Positions 10,479-21,900 of a DNA stretch of 64,000 nt are shown here, piece after piece (position 1 is the first letter of the stretch; every line of letters begins with the position of its first letter). The notes beneath the pieces are model-generated. The model did no database searches. It was not told the DNA's origin and saw only the letters and a list, made by a program, of their open reading frames with translations. Source of the stretch: Lactarius indigo (Eukaryota > Basidiomycota > Agaricomycetes > Russulales > Russulaceae); the NCBI GenBank assembly GCA_025766275.1, contig JAFKAC010000046.1, positions 372,001 to 436,000 on the forward strand, read 5' to 3'. The position numbers and the translations under genes were made by a program.

Positions 10479-12554
10479 GTGGCCGTAACAACAAGAGATC
10501 AGTGGACGAGTTTCCGTCCTTATTCACTCCCAAGAAGAGGAGAACGTAACGTCCCCACGCGCTTTCTACAAGCTGCTAGTTGGAGGGAAAGACAAGAAGA
10601 AACCGGATATTTTGTGGAATTCAACGGGCCTAGTAGGTACCGACCAGTTGAGTTCAACTTCGACCACTTGTGTTGGACGGAGGTTACGTGGAACCCTATA
10701 GATTCCCAGTGGGACGTCATACAACCAGCAGGACCTAGATACCAGTGCGATATCGACGCTAGAGAACTCAACAGCCGCGCAGATTGGGGTCCCATCGACG
10801 GACAAGCACGAGAACACTCTACCGGAGAAGTAATATCGGAAGAAGAAGAACAAAGCCAAGACGAAAGTGAAGGGCGAGAACCGAACCAAACGGAGACTAG
10901 CGGAGGAGCAATACAAGATCTCCTCATCGAACGAGCTGAGTCCGCGCATATTACAGAACCAGAGCCAATTCACATCCGCTCACCAGCCATTATGGCGACA
11001 ATAACGCGAGCAATGGAAGAAGTCGCGATTGAAGAAGCGCGTGTAATACGAGAAGAAGCACGAGAAATCCTCATGCCCATCAACCCCGAAACCGGCGTAC
11101 GAATGACCGCTGACGACGCAGCCATTTTCCGAGCAATAGGGTCAGACAGAGGAGACCCCCCATCCGGACGACAACCCGCACTAGACCTCCCACCGGGAGT
11201 AGGAGGGCCAGGAGGAGACCCGCCGCCACCACCAGGAGGAGGTATCCCGTTTGACCTCCGAAGAACCGAACCACCAAGAATGCCACCCACGGGACCGCCG
11301 GGAGGCAGAGGAGGCGGTGGCAGAGAAGGAGGTGGAGATGCCGGAGGAGGGGGACACCACAACGAAAAATTAACCAGCGAGCCACCTTCCATTTTTGACG
11401 GAGACAGGCTCAAAGTAGACCAATTCTTGACGCAGTGGCATGTCTACTGGGGCATGAATCTAGACGCCCCTATCATGCGCAACGACTACAGAAGATGCCT
11501 TCTGTTTCTTTCCTACATCAAGGGCGGAGCAGTCAGCGAATGGGTCCTATCCTTCCTGAACTGGCTCAATAGGCAGATACAACGAGGAATAAGTCCCTAC
11601 ACTCGCGATCTATGGGAGGCAGTAGCGGACGGATTCAGTCAAAGGTTCAAAAACACGCTAGAAAGAGAGCAAGCCCAAGCCATACTACGAAAGGGGTTCA
11701 AAATGACGGGAGAGGACATTGACAAGTACGTCAATGATTTCGAACAGCTTGCACGGAAGGCTCACTACCGCCTCAATGAACCCCAAACCATCGACCTCTT
11801 CACGTCGGGTCTGCCCAAGGAACTGTTTAAGAATGCGTTCCAGTTCGACGACCCTGTCACGTTCGACGACTGGAAAAGGGCCGTCCTCAAGTGACAGAAG
11901 AACTACATACACCTCAAAGCGCGACTCAATGAATACAAAAACACGACGACGCAACCAAAGAAGCAGGGTGGCAACGCGGGGTGGACACTCCCGCAGAATT
12001 TACCACAAACTAACCCATGGGCAATGGACACCTCGGCTGACCGTGCCAAGGTAAGACTCGCCGGATCCGAAGACATCGACTTCAACAAACTGCCACACCG
12101 CGACTGGCCTGCGCCACCATTCCCACCAAGAGGAGGACCGGGAGCTCGAGGACGAGGGAGAGGAGGATCTCGAAGGGACCTAAGGAATGTCCTTTGTTAT
12201 AACTGTCACGCTCCCGGCCACCTCTCACGAAATTGCCCCCATCCGCGCACGCAACAACAATGGCAGACTGCCCCATCCAGCAGTCGCATGATCGAGACTA
12301 CGGGATATCCTCAGGGGCCCGTCTCACAATACGCGCCATCACAGTACGCGTCATCACAATATGCGCCGTCACTGCCCGGATACATGTCACCGGCACCAAG
12401 CGTAACACCCGCACCCCAAATTAACGCTGCAAGCACGAAAACGGCGGGAGAACAAGCCAAGGAATGGCTCACACAAGTGGCCAACAGTACGGATGAAGTA
12501 AAAGACCTCATACTTCAGGATCTATGGGGAAAAGAGGGTTTTCGGGACGCCTGA
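10479..12554 (+). pseudogene. gag: Gypsy-1 gag, one frame interrupted by TGA at 11892-11894
   Basis: Structural capsid/nucleocapsid protein of the element. The frame is open from ATG 10479 to the TGA at 11892-11894 (471 codons) and continues in the same frame to the stop at 12552-12554 (691 codons in all). The first part has an acidic N-terminal region, a proline/glycine-rich linker (about residues 230-295) and a retrotransposon Gag capsid region (from about residue 300). The part after the TGA carries an Arg/Gly-rich stretch and a CCHC zinc knuckle CYNCHAPGHLSRNC. The TGA could be a nonsense mutation or a read-through codon (context AAG TGA CAG). The 3' end overlaps pol in the -1 frame. Confidence 0.85.
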
Positions 12555-15500
12555 ACCCATTGGTCTGGGTGAGGGCTCTTCAATGTAATTCTGTAATTGT
12601 GACAACCCGCTATCGATCTATGCGAATTCCAGTGACTGTCCGAATGAATTACCAAACGACCGAAACAAATGCACTGATCGACTCTGGCGCAACCGACAAT
12701 TTCATCCGACCGAGCCTAGCGAGACGGGCCGGCATTCAAATGCAACTGCTAAATACGCCTCGCAAGATATGGAATATAGACAACACGGAGAATAAAGCTG
12801 GGTTAATCACTCATTATGTTAACCTAGAAGTGAAAACACGAGGGCAGATAAAGCAAATGACCTTCCTGGTCACCGACCTCGGAAGCGAAGACATGGTGCT
12901 AGGCTATCCATGGCTGAGCGCGTTTGAACCAACGATCAGCTGGGCTACTGCCACCATGCACCCCGACATGCAGCCGGTAGTGTTGGCAACTACCGAAGCG
13001 CTGCTATCAACAACAACCATTCGAGCCCTCATTGTGGCCGAAAAGGAAGACATTGTGCGAGAGCTGGAAGAAGAGACGTTCGCCAGAGCCACCACCTCGA
13101 CGGAATTGGCCATACAGGCGAAACAACAACAAACGGCAGCCGTGCTCCCTCCAGAATACGCGACGTTCACCAGACTTTTCAACGAGCAGGCCTCGCACCG
13201 CTTCCCCCCGGCAAGGCCGTGGGATCATGCGATAGACTTCAAACCATCCGCGCCGGCCGCTATCGACTGCAAAATCTATCCTATGACTCAGAAGGAGGAA
13301 GGCGAACTCAAAGAATTTCTAGAAGAAAAGCTGAAGCAGGGGTATTTACGCCCTTCTATCTCCCCGTACGCATCCTCCTTCTTCTTCGTTAAAAAGAAGG
13401 ACGGAAAACTACGACCGGTACAGGACTACCGGGTCATCAATTCGCACACTATTCGAAATCAATACCTGCTACCACTAATCCAAGACCTCATCCTCGACCT
13501 TAGCAACGCCCACATCTATACAAAACTCGACATCCGGTGGGGCTACAATAACATACACATTCGTGACGGCGATCAGGAAAAGGCAGCGTTCAAAACCAAA
13601 TTTGGCCTCTTCGAGCCCACGGTCATGTTCTTTGGACTCACTAACTCCCCCGCCACCTTCCAGGCCATGATGAACCACATCTATCGTGACACAATCGCGA
13701 AGCACGAACGACTGGGCACTACCATATGCGTCTACATGGACGACATTGGTATCGCCACTCACTTCGACCATGACCTAACGGCCCATGTAGATGCCGTCCG
13801 CGATGTTCTGCGCGTTGCAGCGGAACACGACCTCTATTTTAAACTCGAGAAGTGCCTATTCCATCAGCCGCGGATGGATTACCTGGGGGTAATCCTTGAA
13901 AGGGGGGTGACACGAATGGACCCGGTAAAAGTTCAAGGCATCAAGGACTGGCCAACACCGACAAAAGTCAAAGACGTTCGTTCTTTTCTCGGCTTCTGTA
14001 ACTTTTACAGACTCTTCATCCGCGGCTTCGCAACTCACGCCAAGCCACTTACTAAACTAACACGGAAAGATGAAGAATGGCGATGGACTGAAGAAGAAGA
14101 CAGAGCATTCAACACCCTAAAACGTCTCGTAACGGAAGAACCAGTGCTAGCACACCCCGTCCTTCAAGATCCATTCGAATTGGAAGTAGACGCTTCAGGC
14201 TATGCGGTGGGAGCCGTACTACTACAAAAGAAATCTGACGGCAAGCGACATCCCATAGGTTACTACTCGGCGACGCTCTCCGAAGCCGAAAGAAACTACG
14301 ATATCTACGACCTAGAACTGCTCGCGATAGTCAAGGCTCTGCGAAATTGGCGACCACTTCTCGCAGGTGCCCCCCACAAAATCAAAATCTACTCAGACCA
14401 TCTAAACCTACAATACTGGAAGTCACCGCAGAAAATCAGTAGGCGAGTCGCCAGGGAAGTACTCGAACTCTCTGAATATGACTTCGAAATTCACCACATT
14501 AAGGGCAAGAACAACGGAAGGGCAGACGCGCTATCAAGACGACCAGATTACGACCAAGGGGTCGAGGACAACAGCGAAGTAGTGGTCCTACCCCCCGAAG
14601 TCTTTGTACGAACTCTTAACACCATGCGCACCTTCATCACAAACCCAAATCTACTACAACCATGCCACCAACAAGACGAGGAAGTGATCAAGATGTGGGT
14701 CGACCCTTATTCCCTCAAGAAAATACAAGGAGAATGGTATAAGGACGGCAGGTTCGTGATCACAGGACCAGCATCGACTCAACGGGTACTGATACATGAC
14801 CATCACGATCTGCCGATACATGGCCATCCGGGAATTGCGAAAACTCAACGCATCCTGGAAAGACACTACTGGTGGCCACGACTCCGGAGAGACGTATACG
14901 AGTACGTACAAGGCTGCGCAGAATGCCAAAGAAATAAAGTCAACACGAGGCCCATATGGGCCGCGCTGCATCCCATCACGCCAATACTGGAAGCCACGCC
15001 GTTCTACACGGTGGCGGTGGACTTCATCACCAAACTCCCCGTCTCCAAGGGGTACAATAGTATACTAACTGTCACGGACCACGACTGCAGTAAGGCCTCC
15101 ATCTTCATCCCATGTCGAGAAGAAATCACCGCAGAAGAAACGGCGGCTCTGTACGTCGCCCAAGTGTTCAAACGCTTCGGGTTACCGCGCAAAATAATAA
15201 GCGATCGCGACCCCCGCTTCACGTCCAAATTTACCAGAGAAGTATGCCGCATTCTGGGGATTCAACAGAACATATCAACCGCGTATCATCCACGCACTGA
15301 CGGACAATCCGAGCGGACCAACCAGTGGCTGGAACAATACCTACGCTTCTGGGTAAATGAGCGGCAAGACAACTGGGAAGCTTATCTACCAATCGCCGAA
15401 TTCGCGCACAACAACTGGCCACATGAACACACAAGAAAGTCGCCGTTCCAACTTCTGATGGGGTATGACCCGCAAGCGGACTGGACGGATAAGCCATCTC

Positions 15501-17263
15501 CCATTCCCCTCGCGACCGCGCGACTAACACAGCTGAAAGAAGCTAGGGACAACGCCCAGCGCCTCATAAAGAAGGCACAGGAGTCATGGGTACGTAACAA
15601 AGATACGCCCAAGTTCAACGTCAACGACCTCGTGTGGCTCGAGGGCAGACATCTTCGAACCAATCAGCCTACAGCGAAATTAGCGGCGCGACGCCACGGA
15701 CCCTTTCGGGTGGTACAGGTGATGTCCCCTTACAATTATCGATTGGAACTTCCCACGCAGTGGAGCATCCACCCAGTGTTTCACATCGATCTTCTCACAC
15801 CGTACAAGCAAACTCCCTTACACGGAGAGAACTTCACACGACCACCACCCGAACTGATAGATGGAGAAGAAGAATACGAAGTCGAGGCCATTCTAGACAC
15901 TCGGCACTTTGGCAGAGGAAGGCGTCTCCAGTACCTGATCAAATGGAAGGGGTACCCGGACTCGGAGAACCAGTGGGTTAACAAAGACGACGTCTTTGCG
16001 CCGGAAGCACTCCGCCTATATCAGGAAGCTCAAACCCACGGCAGAAAGGATAAAGTGGGAGTCGTCCGAACGAAGGACAGTAATCCCCTCTTCATCCGCT
16101 CCACATCCACTCTTATGCCCACTTCCCCTCTCCAACATGTCACCCAAGCGATCCTCCTCGACTCCCTTGCCGAAGACGCTCGGGCCCTCCTCGCCGAAGA
16201 CGACAAGACTGAAATTCCCAACGCCCAAATCACCCCGTACACACCTGTCGGCCAGCCAGAGGGCCGCATCACCGCTCAAGAATGGGCAAACGTCCTTGCC
16301 CGGTTCCCAGACCCCACGCAACAGCCCGACGACGAGTCCGCCGTCGCCCACGTCTTTCGAGACGAGCACGGCGCGCGCGAGCCCATCGCTGCCATCCCCC
16401 CAAGCGACGACCTCATCAGTGTTCGCGGAGTTTTCCCGAGCAACGACGAGCGTTCAAGCTCTCCTAGAGTACGAGCTGGACGGTTGGAGGAGGGTAGCGG
16501 CGGAGTGGCAGAGGGAACAGTTAGACTCAGCCGCGGCCCGACTGAGAGAGATGCGAGAGCGGCGGCAGCGATGGAGGCAGCTGAGGCTGGCCATGACGAC
16601 GACGATTACTACCCGGCACGCCACGCCTTCCTTCGAACGAAAGGCGACCCTACTAATCCCCTCATCACACCCTGGCTCGTCAACTCTGACGGGTCCGCCA
16701 TGTATCGAGGACGTGTGCGTGTACCAGGCGCCACAGACCACTGTCCCTTCACCGCCGCTGACGACCCTGCGCACGTTATTGCGCCTGAAGGGTTCCGGGC
16801 AAATAGACGACCCCATCACATTCCATACCCCATCACCAGACCCAATGGAGTAGAGAGGGACGCTTCCCACGTCCAGATCATTGGAGGAGCGGACCCCATT
16901 ATACTAGGGGTCATACCGGGCTCACCCCACTTATACGGTAAGCCCCTCTACGCTGCACCACACGTCAACGCAGCGCTGCGCCCCACGTACCCCCACGAAG
17001 ACCTCGTCATCTTCGCCGCGGACCGCATCACCGACCGCGCCCTCAACCGCATCAATGACGAGACGCTCACGGTGGAAGTCACGCGCTACCGCGCGGCCAG
17101 CTTCGAGCTGGAACGACTTCGGGCTAGAGTGGCGCAGCTGCGGGACATGATTGCATGCGCCCAAAGCGACCGGCAGGACTCCATCTACAGGCTGGAGCGC
17201 GCCACGGCACTTGAGCGCATCGCCGATGAACAGCGGGATTGGCCAGCGAGGGACTTTCGGTGA
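12524..17263 (+). CDS. pol: Gypsy-1 Pol polyprotein with chromodomain and long C-terminal extension
   Basis: 1579 aa from the first ATG, although translation probably enters by -1 frameshift from gag. The protease has DSGA at residue 53. RT has YMDD at about 404-407. RNase H begins near 555 (VDAS). The integrase has an H2C2 zinc-binding region at about 765-800 and acidic residues near 831, 893 and 930. A chromodomain lies at about 1114-1165 (LIKWKGYP with a tryptophan downstream). All motifs look intact. About 410 further residues follow, rich in Pro/Ser/Asp and ending in a likely coiled coil (from about 1520); this extension is unusual for Pol and I do not recognise it. The chromodomain presumably directs integration to marked chromatin. 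Confidence 0.95.
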   Translation: MGKRGFSGRLNPLVWVRALQCNSVIVTTRYRSMRIPVTVRMNYQTTETNALIDSGATDNFIRPSLARRAGIQMQLLNTPRKIWNIDNTENKAGLITHYVNLEVKTRGQIKQMTFLVTDLGSEDMVLGYPWLSAFEPTISWATATMHPDMQPVVLATTEALLSTTTIRALIVAEKEDIVRELEEETFARATTSTELAIQAKQQQTAAVLPPEYATFTRLFNEQASHRFPPARPWDHAIDFKPSAPAAIDCKIYPMTQKEEGELKEFLEEKLKQGYLRPSISPYASSFFFVKKKDGKLRPVQDYRVINSHTIRNQYLLPLIQDLILDLSNAHIYTKLDIRWGYNNIHIRDGDQEKAAFKTKFGLFEPTVMFFGLTNSPATFQAMMNHIYRDTIAKHERLGTTICVYMDDIGIATHFDHDLTAHVDAVRDVLRVAAEHDLYFKLEKCLFHQPRMDYLGVILERGVTRMDPVKVQGIKDWPTPTKVKDVRSFLGFCNFYRLFIRGFATHAKPLTKLTRKDEEWRWTEEEDRAFNTLKRLVTEEPVLAHPVLQDPFELEVDASGYAVGAVLLQKKSDGKRHPIGYYSATLSEAERNYDIYDLELLAIVKALRNWRPLLAGAPHKIKIYSDHLNLQYWKSPQKISRRVAREVLELSEYDFEIHHIKGKNNGRADALSRRPDYDQGVEDNSEVVVLPPEVFVRTLNTMRTFITNPNLLQPCHQQDEEVIKMWVDPYSLKKIQGEWYKDGRFVITGPASTQRVLIHDHHDLPIHGHPGIAKTQRILERHYWWPRLRRDVYEYVQGCAECQRNKVNTRPIWAALHPITPILEATPFYTVAVDFITKLPVSKGYNSILTVTDHDCSKASIFIPCREEITAEETAALYVAQVFKRFGLPRKIISDRDPRFTSKFTREVCRILGIQQNISTAYHPRTDGQSERTNQWLEQYLRFWVNERQDNWEAYLPIAEFAHNNWPHEHTRKSPFQLLMGYDPQADWTDKPSPIPLATARLTQLKEARDNAQRLIKKAQESWVRNKDTPKFNVNDLVWLEGRHLRTNQPTAKLAARRHGPFRVVQVMSPYNYRLELPTQWSIHPVFHIDLLTPYKQTPLHGENFTRPPPELIDGEEEYEVEAILDTRHFGRGRRLQYLIKWKGYPDSENQWVNKDDVFAPEALRLYQEAQTHGRKDKVGVVRTKDSNPLFIRSTSTLMPTSPLQHVTQAILLDSLAEDARALLAEDDKTEIPNAQITPYTPVGQPEGRITAQEWANVLARFPDPTQQPDDESAVAHVFRDEHGAREPIAAIPPSDDLISVRGVFPSNDERSSSPRVRAGRLEEGSGGVAEGTVRLSRGPTERDARAAAAMEAAEAGHDDDDYYPARHAFLRTKGDPTNPLITPWLVNSDGSAMYRGRVRVPGATDHCPFTAADDPAHVIAPEGFRANRRPHHIPYPITRPNGVERDASHVQIIGGADPIILGVIPGSPHLYGKPLYAAPHVNAALRPTYPHEDLVIFAADRITDRALNRINDETLTVEVTRYRAASFELERLRARVAQLRDMIACAQSDRQDSIYRLERATALERIADEQRDWPARDFR
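12527..12533 (+). promoter_or_regulatory. Candidate -1 frameshift heptamer between gag and pol
   Basis: In the gag frame the bases read G GGA AAA, which fits the X XXY YYZ pattern. It lies in the 31-nt gag-pol overlap, and pol is in the -1 frame, as required. No downstream pseudoknot was modelled. Confidence 0.55.
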
Positions 17264-17279
17264 GTCGGGGTCTCACGCT

Positions 17280-17290
17280 AAGAAAGGGGG
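17280..17290 (+). promoter_or_regulatory. Gypsy-1 polypurine tract
   Basis: AAGAAAGGGGG followed by TGA directly precedes the 3' LTR. A comparable purine run ending in GGTGA precedes the 3' LTRs of Gypsy-2 (18904-18891) and the element at the right edge (63930-63917). Confidence 0.7.
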
Positions 17291-17293
17291 TGA

Positions 17294-17770
17294 TGTTACG
17301 TTTTGACTCGTACGGACTGCATGAGTTGTGACCCTTACTGTACCGGTTGTCACTACGGCGGTAAGGTATATTAGTGACGGACTTACGATAGGCGATACGA
17401 GTATGATAGGAGATTGCGCGCGATTGCTGACTGAGGACCACGCCACTAATACTAGTAGTAGTAGTATTAGGATTCGAGTTACTTACACGATATGTTGGAC
17501 GCTACTTTACCGTGACTCATAGCAGCGCTTGAAAGCCTGCTCGACTTGTATTTATAGTGTCTAGTGAAGACCAAGATACGCCATCTTGGTCTTCTTGAAT
17601 CGTCACCTGGTTTCTTTCTCTCTCTCTTTCTCTTTCGCATCTGCAGAGAACGGTGCACCTTCGAGTGTTCACTACTATTTACACTTGGACCTTCGTGTCT
17701 TCAAGACAACCGCTAAGTTGTTACCACCTCAATCGAGCTCAAGTCGAGCTAACGTCGTGACGACGTTACA
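17294..17770 (+). repeat. Gypsy-1 3' LTR (477 bp)
   Basis: The same length as the 5' LTR, with four substitutions. It is followed by the target duplication AAAGA. Confidence 0.95.
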
Positions 17771-17838
17771 AAAGAGGCGAAGGAAAAGAGACGAAATGGA
17801 AGAAATAAAGTGAATAAGAATAGGTATCAATCTCCTCC

Positions 17839-18129
17839 TCACGCTGAGCGGTCGTTCTCACGGCCGGGGGATATCCCAAGGTAATGGCGAAGGTGCTGGA
17901 AGTCCGTCTTCACTAGTGGTTTAGTGAGGATATCAGCTGTGTTTTCCTTTGAGGAGACGCGCGATACCGATAGCTCTCCGGCCTGCACTTGCTCGCGCGT
18001 GAAGTGATATTTTACGCGGACATGCTTGGTGTGGGAGTGCCACACGTGGTCTTCGGTAAGGCGGGAGGCGGCGTCGTTGTCGCAGAAAAGTCTAGTTGGT
18101 TGGGAAGGAAGGAGGCGGAGTCCGTCCAG
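17839..18129 (-). CDS. pol: Copia Pol, C-terminal RNase H fragment (after the Gypsy-2 insertion)
   Basis: The frame encodes the end of a Copia RNase H, with LFCDNDAA, HTKHVRVKYHF and the terminal ADILTKPL motif typical of Ty1/Copia. It continues the frame broken at 26121-26125. The target duplication TCCAG lies inside a Leu-Asp pair, and removing Gypsy-2 with one copy of the duplication keeps the frame. The stop is at 17839-17841. As it stands this piece has no start of its own and is not expected to be made. Confidence 0.9.
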   Translation of the reverse strand: MDGLRLLPSQPTRLFCDNDAASRLTEDHVWHSHTKHVRVKYHFTREQVQAGELSVSRVSSKENTADILTKPLVKTDFQHLRHYLGISPGRENDRSA

Positions 18130-18890
18130 TGTAGCGGTATGACTTATCGCGACAACTAGACCAAGAAAAGGGTAAGTGAACTGAACTGGTGTACACCCAA
18201 GCCTAGCACGGAGACAAGTCACGCGCCGAACGTACAGTCACTGCGGAGATTATGCACGCGTGAGGACTTTATACAAGTCCAAAGGCAAGGTGATCACGCA
18301 GTGGCACGCTGAGTGGAGAACCAAGAGGACAAGTTAACATTGGAGAAGAGTAAGGGAAGTACAAGGGAATACGTACCTGAGTGGAGAACCAAGAGGACAA
18401 GTTGGTTCCACTCAGGACGTTACATGAGGGTTTATATACTATGCTGTGGCTGAGTTCGAATTACTACGGAACCTTGTTACTAAAGGTACATGTAATAGTA
18501 ATGAGTCAGACGCTGACGCGTCGTGTCTAATAATAGCGTTATCTATTGTGCTGACTGATGCATAGTCATCAACGCTGACAGAACGGTGACGTGTCCTTAT
18601 CTTTATGAGTCATAACCCTATAACAACGTAGTCTAGAACTATCTAGAATGTTCCCTGCTTATCGTCCAATGAGAAACTATAGTGCTTAATGAGGTAACAT
18701 CCAATGAGGAAGTTACTGTCCCAGGGTCACGTGCTTGTAGGTGCACATGTTGGCATCATGTGACTAACCATCTTATCATATCTAATGATAAGGACTTGGA
18801 TGTTTGAGCGCAACGTTGGAGTCTCGTATCTCCACCAAATAAATCCGTAAAAATACAGAAAAATAAGGTGAAAATAGAGCGTCCGTGACA
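18130..18890 (-). repeat. Gypsy-2 3' LTR (761 bp)
   Basis: Identical to 25360-26120 except at two sites. An imperfectly repeated block (GTGGAGAACCAAGAGGACAA) occurs twice inside it. Confidence 0.95.
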
Positions 18891-18902
18891 TCACCCCCCT
18901 CC

Positions 18903-21900
18903 TTAAGGGTCGACGTCCGCGTTGGCCAATGTATCCACATGATGAGCTTGCCAAGGCAAGGACGCGTAAATGAGAGCTGCTATTTTTCTAGGTGCGCCCG
19001 GGTTTGAGGAGTGGAATTCCTTAACCGCATCAGGGGCATGCACTAGATTCTTAGCTGGTTCCCAAGTGTCCTCACCCTCACCGTATCCTTTCCAACGGAC
19101 GAGGTATTTGAGAGTGCGACCGAAGAGTTTAGAATCTCTTATATGGTCAACTTCGTACTCTTCTTCTCCCTCGACTGTTACTGGATCGGGTGGTGGAGGC
19201 GTAAGCCCATTGACTTCGTTTCCTTTGTAAGGAGAGAGGCGGTCTACATGAAATACATCATGGATCCGTAATGCAGGGGGTAGTGCAAGCTTGTAGTCGA
19301 CGTCACTTATGACTTTAGTGACTTCAAATGGGCCTAGTTGCTTAGGTCCCAGTTTGGACGACTGCTGATGTATCTTTATCTGCTTAGCTTGCAACCAGAC
19401 TTTGTCCCTGACGTTGAAGGAGTATGGCTTAGTCCTTTGTTCAACGTCTGTCTGCATTCGCCTTTTACTTAGGCGTAGAGCCGCTTCTGCATCCTTTCGA
19501 GCGGAAACTAAGTGCTGAAGGCGCTTGTCTAGTACTGGAATACCCGTGGGTCTACCAGCGGGAATGGTGAAGTCAGGCGTAAAGCCATATAGTAGCTCAA
19601 AGGGAGTGTGTCCCGTAGCTGAGTTGAGCCTGCTATTGACTACGAATTCCGCTGTAGGAAGCAGGTCTGCCCAATCATCCTGCCTCTTGCTAATGAACAT
19701 GCGTAAATATATTTCAACTTCTTGATTTTTACGCTCAACCTGTCCGTTAGCTTGAGGGTGATAGGCTGTAGTTAGACCTGCGTCTATTCCAAGTCGCTTG
19801 TATAGGGCATGCATGCTTCGCGCTGCAAATTGGGGTCCTCTATCGCTTATGACTTTGCGAGGGATCCCGTGCAGGGGGAAGACTTGCTCAAAGTAGATGG
19901 ATGCCACTCCATCAGCCGTAATCTGAGAGGTCACGGGGAACAGATGTATCTGTTTGGTGTAATGATCTACGATGTTTAAGATCATATCTTTCCCATGTGA
20001 CATAGGCAGTGGACCGATTAGATCGATCCCAACTATCTGCCAAGGTCCCTCAGGTACTTCTTGCGGCTGGATGGTTGCTTTAGGGTGTAGATCTTTGCGA
20101 TAGCGTTGGCATCGATCACATCCTTCTACGTATGAGGCGATGAAGCCTGACATGCGTGGCCACCAGTAATAGCGACTGACTAGCTCTATAGTCCCATTCT
20201 TCCCAGGGTGTCCGGTAGTGACCGAGTCGTGGCAAGACTTTACCACGTCCCTTCGAAGGGCACGATCATTTGGGACATATAACTTACCCCGGTGGTAAAT
20301 GAAACCATCTTCTTCTTCCCACATTAAGACACCATCTGTGAGAGCTTTAGGAGCGGTCTTTGATATACTTTTAAGACCCTCTATGACTTCAGCTTCTTTA
20401 ATAGATGCGAGTTTAATGCGACTCCCTAAGGAATCTATTTTGGGGATGAAGTGCGCTTTAGCGGCAGCTAGGAAATGCTCAGGTTTTAACACCTGAACCT
20501 GGCGGTTATCTTCAGAGTCTCGGACTTGGTCTCGCGAGAAGCGACTTAATGCATCGGCTTGCATAGATTCTCCTTTCTTATAAGTGATTTTGAAGGCGAA
20601 CCGACTTAAGAATAAGGCCCATCGAGCTTGGCGCCTGTTTAAGTCTTTCATAGTTGCCCACCATTCCATATTCTTATGGTCGGTTATCACTTCAAAAGAG
20701 ATGCCTTCGAGGAAATGTCTCCAGTCCTCTAAGGCGCGGATTAAGCCGAGCATTTCTCTGTCGTAAATCTCGTAATTGCGTTCTTCTTTGCTCATGGACT
20801 GTGAGCGGTACGCAATAGGATGCCAGAGACCGTCCGGGTATTTCTGAGTTAAAATACCGCCAGTAGCAAATCCTGAAGCATCTACCTCGACTCTAGTTGG
20901 AAGGTTCGGATCGTAGACTCTAAGAATAGGTTCTTGTACGAAACGTTCCTTCAATAGGTCAAAGGCTTTCTGCTGCTCAGACTGCCAGATCCAAGGAGTG
21001 TCTTTCTTAGTAAGGTCATGAAGGGGGCGGGCGATAGCCGCAAAGTCCTTGATGAACCTTCTATAGAAATTGGCGAACCCGATAAATGCTCTTACTTCTT
21101 TGAGCGTAGTCGGGGTCGGCCACTCCTTTACTGCAGAGACCTTGCCAGGGTCCATCTGCACTTCTCCGGGACGGATAATCATCCCGAGATACTCCATTTC
21201 TTGCTTTTCAAAATCGCACTTCTCAGGCTTGAGATAGAGGTCGTATTGCTCTAACCTTGTCAACACCTCGCGTACTATCTTGCGATGGTGTTTGAGGTTA
21301 TTGCTATAGATGAGAATATCATCCATATACACGGCGACCTCTCCTTGTGCGATAAGATCGGCAAAGACGGCGTTCATTAAGGCTTGGAAAGTGGCGGGGC
21401 TATTAGTCATGCTGAAGTACATGACTTTTGGTTCGTATAGACCTCTATTGGTGACAATAGCACCTTTCCATTCATCGCCTTCTTTGATGCGGATATTATG
21501 ATATCCCCATCGAACGTCGAATTTAGTGAAGTATTGAGCTCCCTTAAGCCTGTTGATAATGTCGGCAGCGAGTGGAAGTGGATATCGGTTCTTAATGGTA
21601 ATTTTATTAAGACGCCGATAGTCTTGGACCAGACAGAGCTTGCCGTCCTTTTTCTTGATGAAGAATACAGGAGATGCCATAGGTGACTTAGATGGCACTA
21701 GATATCCTTTCCCTATATGTTCATCCAAGAATTTGTCCAATTCTACTTGCTCGCTAGGTGACATGGGATACATTTTAACCTTCCAGTGCTTGACTGCATC
21801 TGGTTCTAGGTCTATGGCATGGTCCCATGGCTGATGCTCAGGGAGTCTCTGGGATTCTTCCTCAGAGAATACTTTTGCGAAGTCACGATAGTGCTCGGGG

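Larger units (their letters stand above)
9983..17770 (+). mobile_element. Gypsy-1: chromodomain Ty3/Gypsy retrotransposon
   Basis: A 7,788-bp element with 477-bp LTRs at 9983-10459 and 17294-17770 and a perfect 5-bp target duplication AAAGA (9978-9982 and 17771-17775). It is inserted in the Copia 3' untranslated region, between the Copia Pol stop (17839) and the Copia 3' LTR. The coding order is gag, protease, RT, RNase H, integrase, chromodomain. Pol is intact; Gag has one in-frame TGA. The LTRs differ at 4 of 477 positions. Element-specific features are the self-complementary primer site and the long extension after the chromodomain. Confidence 0.96.

Noticed and set aside
17124..17441. Minus-strand frames across the Gypsy-1 LTR (17124-17441 and 9885-10130)
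   Set aside because: They arise from the LTR sequence itself and differ only by flanking DNA; no protein family.
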